Source of the DNA: Euglena gracilis
Taxonomy: Eukaryota; Euglenida; Euglenophyceae; Euglenales
NCBI GenBank assembly: GCA_039621445.1
Contig: CP154954.1
Span: forward strand, 22,022,954 to 22,086,953
Reading direction: 5' to 3'
DNA: 64,000 nucleotides
Positions 62,511 through 64,000 of this stretch are shown in pieces. The notes beneath the pieces were generated by a model. The model had not been told where the DNA came from. It saw only the letters and a list, made by a program, of their open reading frames with translations, and did no database searches. Every line of letters begins with the position of its first letter. The stretch's first letter is position 1. Made by a program: the position numbers and the translations under genes.

Positions 62511-63731
62511 ATGAGCCATACCCCTACCCCAGGTATTGGCCATGGATCGCGAATGCGAAACACGGAATTCACCGCGGTTCCCCGATTTGCGGGTGAACAA
62601 CGGGCTTCCTACCCCCCTGGTATGTTGCCACACCCCGAATCGCGGAATCGCGACCCTTTACAATCCGAATCGCGGTATCGCGAACCACAACCATACAATT
62701 CGCGGAATTGCGATGTACCAAATACCCATGGTACCTACGGTACCATGAGTATCATTATGGATGCGTATTCGCGCATGCCACAACAACAACCTTACCCCAA
62801 CAATTACGATGTAAATCGCGGTCTACAACGCGATTTAAAAGGTACAATCACAATTGCCAACAAGGTTAAGCCACAATGGGACGGAGATCCCACAACTTGG
62901 GAACAATTTTGGCGCGACTGGACATACTACTGGGACTTGAAGGGTTCAACCCCAGACGGGAACCCTGAGGTAATCAAGATAGAATTCATTGATTGCCTCC
63001 CCAACGAAGAAAACGATCGTGCCCGACAACTTGTGATCCGGAATCGGATTATTTTTGATGAACTGGTTGACCAATATGCGTCAACTTGTTCAAGCCTAAT
63101 TTCGCGAATTACGCTGGAGAAAAAATGGCGGCAATTCGCGCCCAGTGACCGAAAATGGAAGTCAATCGACCTTTGGTATTCCAAATGGTTGGGATTGGCT
63201 TCTGAGGTTGATGAACTGGGAGAGAACCAAATGAAAGAACAATTCGATGCGGTTCTCCTCCACTTCATTCCTACAATTATCAAAGACATTCACCGTGAGG
63301 AACTCGCGGACAACAAACTTACACTTGAACAACGATGGAACTATGTTTCCAAACAAATGAAACTCTCACAACTTTTGGGACAGATACAATCGGCTTACAC
63401 CCACCACCCTACCGCTAGTCTCCCTAGCGGTACGGTAAGTGCCCTACAAAAGACTTCTTCTCCAAAATCCCCACGGGGATACGGTAAACATACAAACTCC
63501 CCAAAGGGAGATACAAAAACGCGCTATCCGCGCTCATCTGACCAATCCTCTGACAAAACTTGCTTTTTGTGCAACAAATCGGGACATACGTCCCGTGATT
63601 GCCCCCACCCTGATACGCGAAAGCGGTATCAGAGTCTAAGGGGTTCACAAACCTCCCGGAGCTCGCGCTCCTCCGGATATTCGCACAAATCTGGACAATC
63701 ACAATCGTCGGGTTATCGACAAAGGTCTTGA
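62511..63731 (+). CDS. Gag capsid and first zinc knuckle, copy F (406 codons)
   Basis: Spacer, capsid (WDGDPTTWEQFWRDW…), the in-frame 147-bp TA segment, CCHC 1 (CFLCNKSGHTSRDC) and the beginning of the Arg/Ser-rich linker. A C-to-T change makes TGA at 63729-63731 and cuts off the second knuckle. Confidence 0.7.
   Translation: MSHTPTPGIGHGSRMRNTEFTAVPRFAGEQRASYPPGMLPHPESRNRDPLQSESRYREPQPYNSRNCDVPNTHGTYGTMSIIMDAYSRMPQQQPYPNNYDVNRGLQRDLKGTITIANKVKPQWDGDPTTWEQFWRDWTYYWDLKGSTPDGNPEVIKIEFIDCLPNEENDRARQLVIRNRIIFDELVDQYASTCSSLISRITLEKKWRQFAPSDRKWKSIDLWYSKWLGLASEVDELGENQMKEQFDAVLLHFIPTIIKDIHREELADNKLTLEQRWNYVSKQMKLSQLLGQIQSAYTHHPTASLPSGTVSALQKTSSPKSPRGYGKHTNSPKGDTKTRYPRSSDQSSDKTCFLCNKSGHTSRDCPHPDTRKRYQSLRGSQTSRSSRSSGYSHKSGQSQSSGYRQRS
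63344..63490 (+). repeat. 147-bp TA-bounded segment, copy F (present)
   Basis: Same boundaries and length as in copies B, C and D. Confidence 0.8.
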
Positions 63732-64000
63732 TCACCGTTCCGCGACCGCGGACGCGATCGCGCACCTCCTGGTCGATCACCCCGACCCCCTTACAAACGT
63801 GATACAAATCGCGACTCATCGCGATCACGTTCGCGAAGTGGATCATCTTCTTCGCGATCGTCATCCGGGAAACCGGATTACAACAAGAACCGTGGTCGAA
63901 CGGGATTCCGTTCACCAAGACCTCCAAGGGGTAAAAGCCCATCACAAAACCGACAACAGTCACAAAACCGACAACAGTGTTCCCTTTGTGGATCACATAA

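Larger units (their letters stand above)
42223..64000 (+). mobile_element. Array III: three LTRs and three internal regions, runs off the window
   Basis: LTR 7, internal D (42654-50485), LTR 8, internal E (50917-58726), LTR 9, internal F (59159 to window end). The 5' flank is TCGAG, as in arrays I and II. The junctions RT-LTR are the same as in array I. The array continues beyond 64000. Confidence 0.92.
59380..64000 (+). pseudogene. gag, copy F (broken, runs off the window)
   Basis: Starts with a fully open 632-codon stretch (59380-61278): here the C-runs keep the Ala/Pro repeats in frame with the coiled coil, the only copy where this is so. It breaks with TAA at 61276-61278, TAA near 61867, TAA near 62050 (shared with copy E), a base loss near 62473, and TGA at 63729-63731 in the Arg/Ser-rich linker. 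The last 270 bp continue that linker to the window edge. Confidence 0.85.

Noticed and set aside
1-64000. CRISPR array or bacterial operon
   Set aside because: No short regular repeat-spacer pattern is present. LTRs, a tRNA PBS, a chromodomain and a spliceosomal intron all show eukaryotic nuclear DNA.

Overview
ORGANISM. This is nuclear DNA of a photosynthetic eukaryote, most likely an alga. It is dominated by LTR retroelements of the Ty3/gypsy (Metaviridae) type. The one host gene I recognise, at 13563-14305 on the minus strand, encodes the small photosystem II subunit PsbM behind a long hydrophobic leader and is split by a 47-nt GT-AG intron. A nuclear psbM with such a leader fits an alga with a complex plastid. 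I cannot name the group. LAYOUT. (1) 1-8640 is the 3' part of a chromodomain Ty3/gypsy element: the end of pol (integrase plus chromodomain), a 1983-codon extra ORF of unknown function, a polypurine tract and a 433-bp LTR. (2) 8641-15423 is host DNA, poor in genes and rich in C-tracts. It holds a direct repeat with a TTCCGCAA minisatellite, a truncated DIRS-like gag/RT fragment (minus strand), two copies of a C-tract/TAATTGAC hairpin repeat, and psbM between them. (3) From 15424 there is a tandem array of a 678-bp repeat carrying a tRNA-like (A/B box) segment. Units 2, 3 and 4 are each interrupted at exactly the same base by LTR-element arrays flanked by the duplicated target TCGAG: 16225-33083 (three LTRs, two internal regions), 33762-41539 (two LTRs, one internal region) and 42223 to beyond 64000 (three LTRs seen, three internal regions). 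THE REPEATED ELEMENT. Its LTR belongs to the same family as the left-hand element. Each copy has a tRNA-iMet primer-binding site; a very large Gag (Ala/Pro repeats, long coiled coil, capsid, two CCHC knuckles separated by an Arg/Ser-rich linker); an in-frame TAG followed at once by a strong stem-loop; then protease, a linker with a domain resembling one in DIRS-type Pol, and RT. All five complete internal regions stop in mid-RT just after YIDD and join directly to the LTR, so RNase H, integrase, the extra ORF and the polypurine tract are missing. All six copies carry stops or frameshifts. Shared lesions show that the array grew by DNA-level duplication and exchange. MOST UNUSUAL SIGNALS. (a) Short perfect hairpins, many with C(TTCG)G loops, are packed through coding and non-coding parts of the element. 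(b) There is a Gag-TAG-Pol readthrough architecture. (c) A 147-bp TA-bounded segment with short terminal inverted repeats is precisely absent from two copies, and in one of them it sits inverted about 680 bp downstream next to a 3-bp duplication. (d) The large extra ORF has no family I can name.
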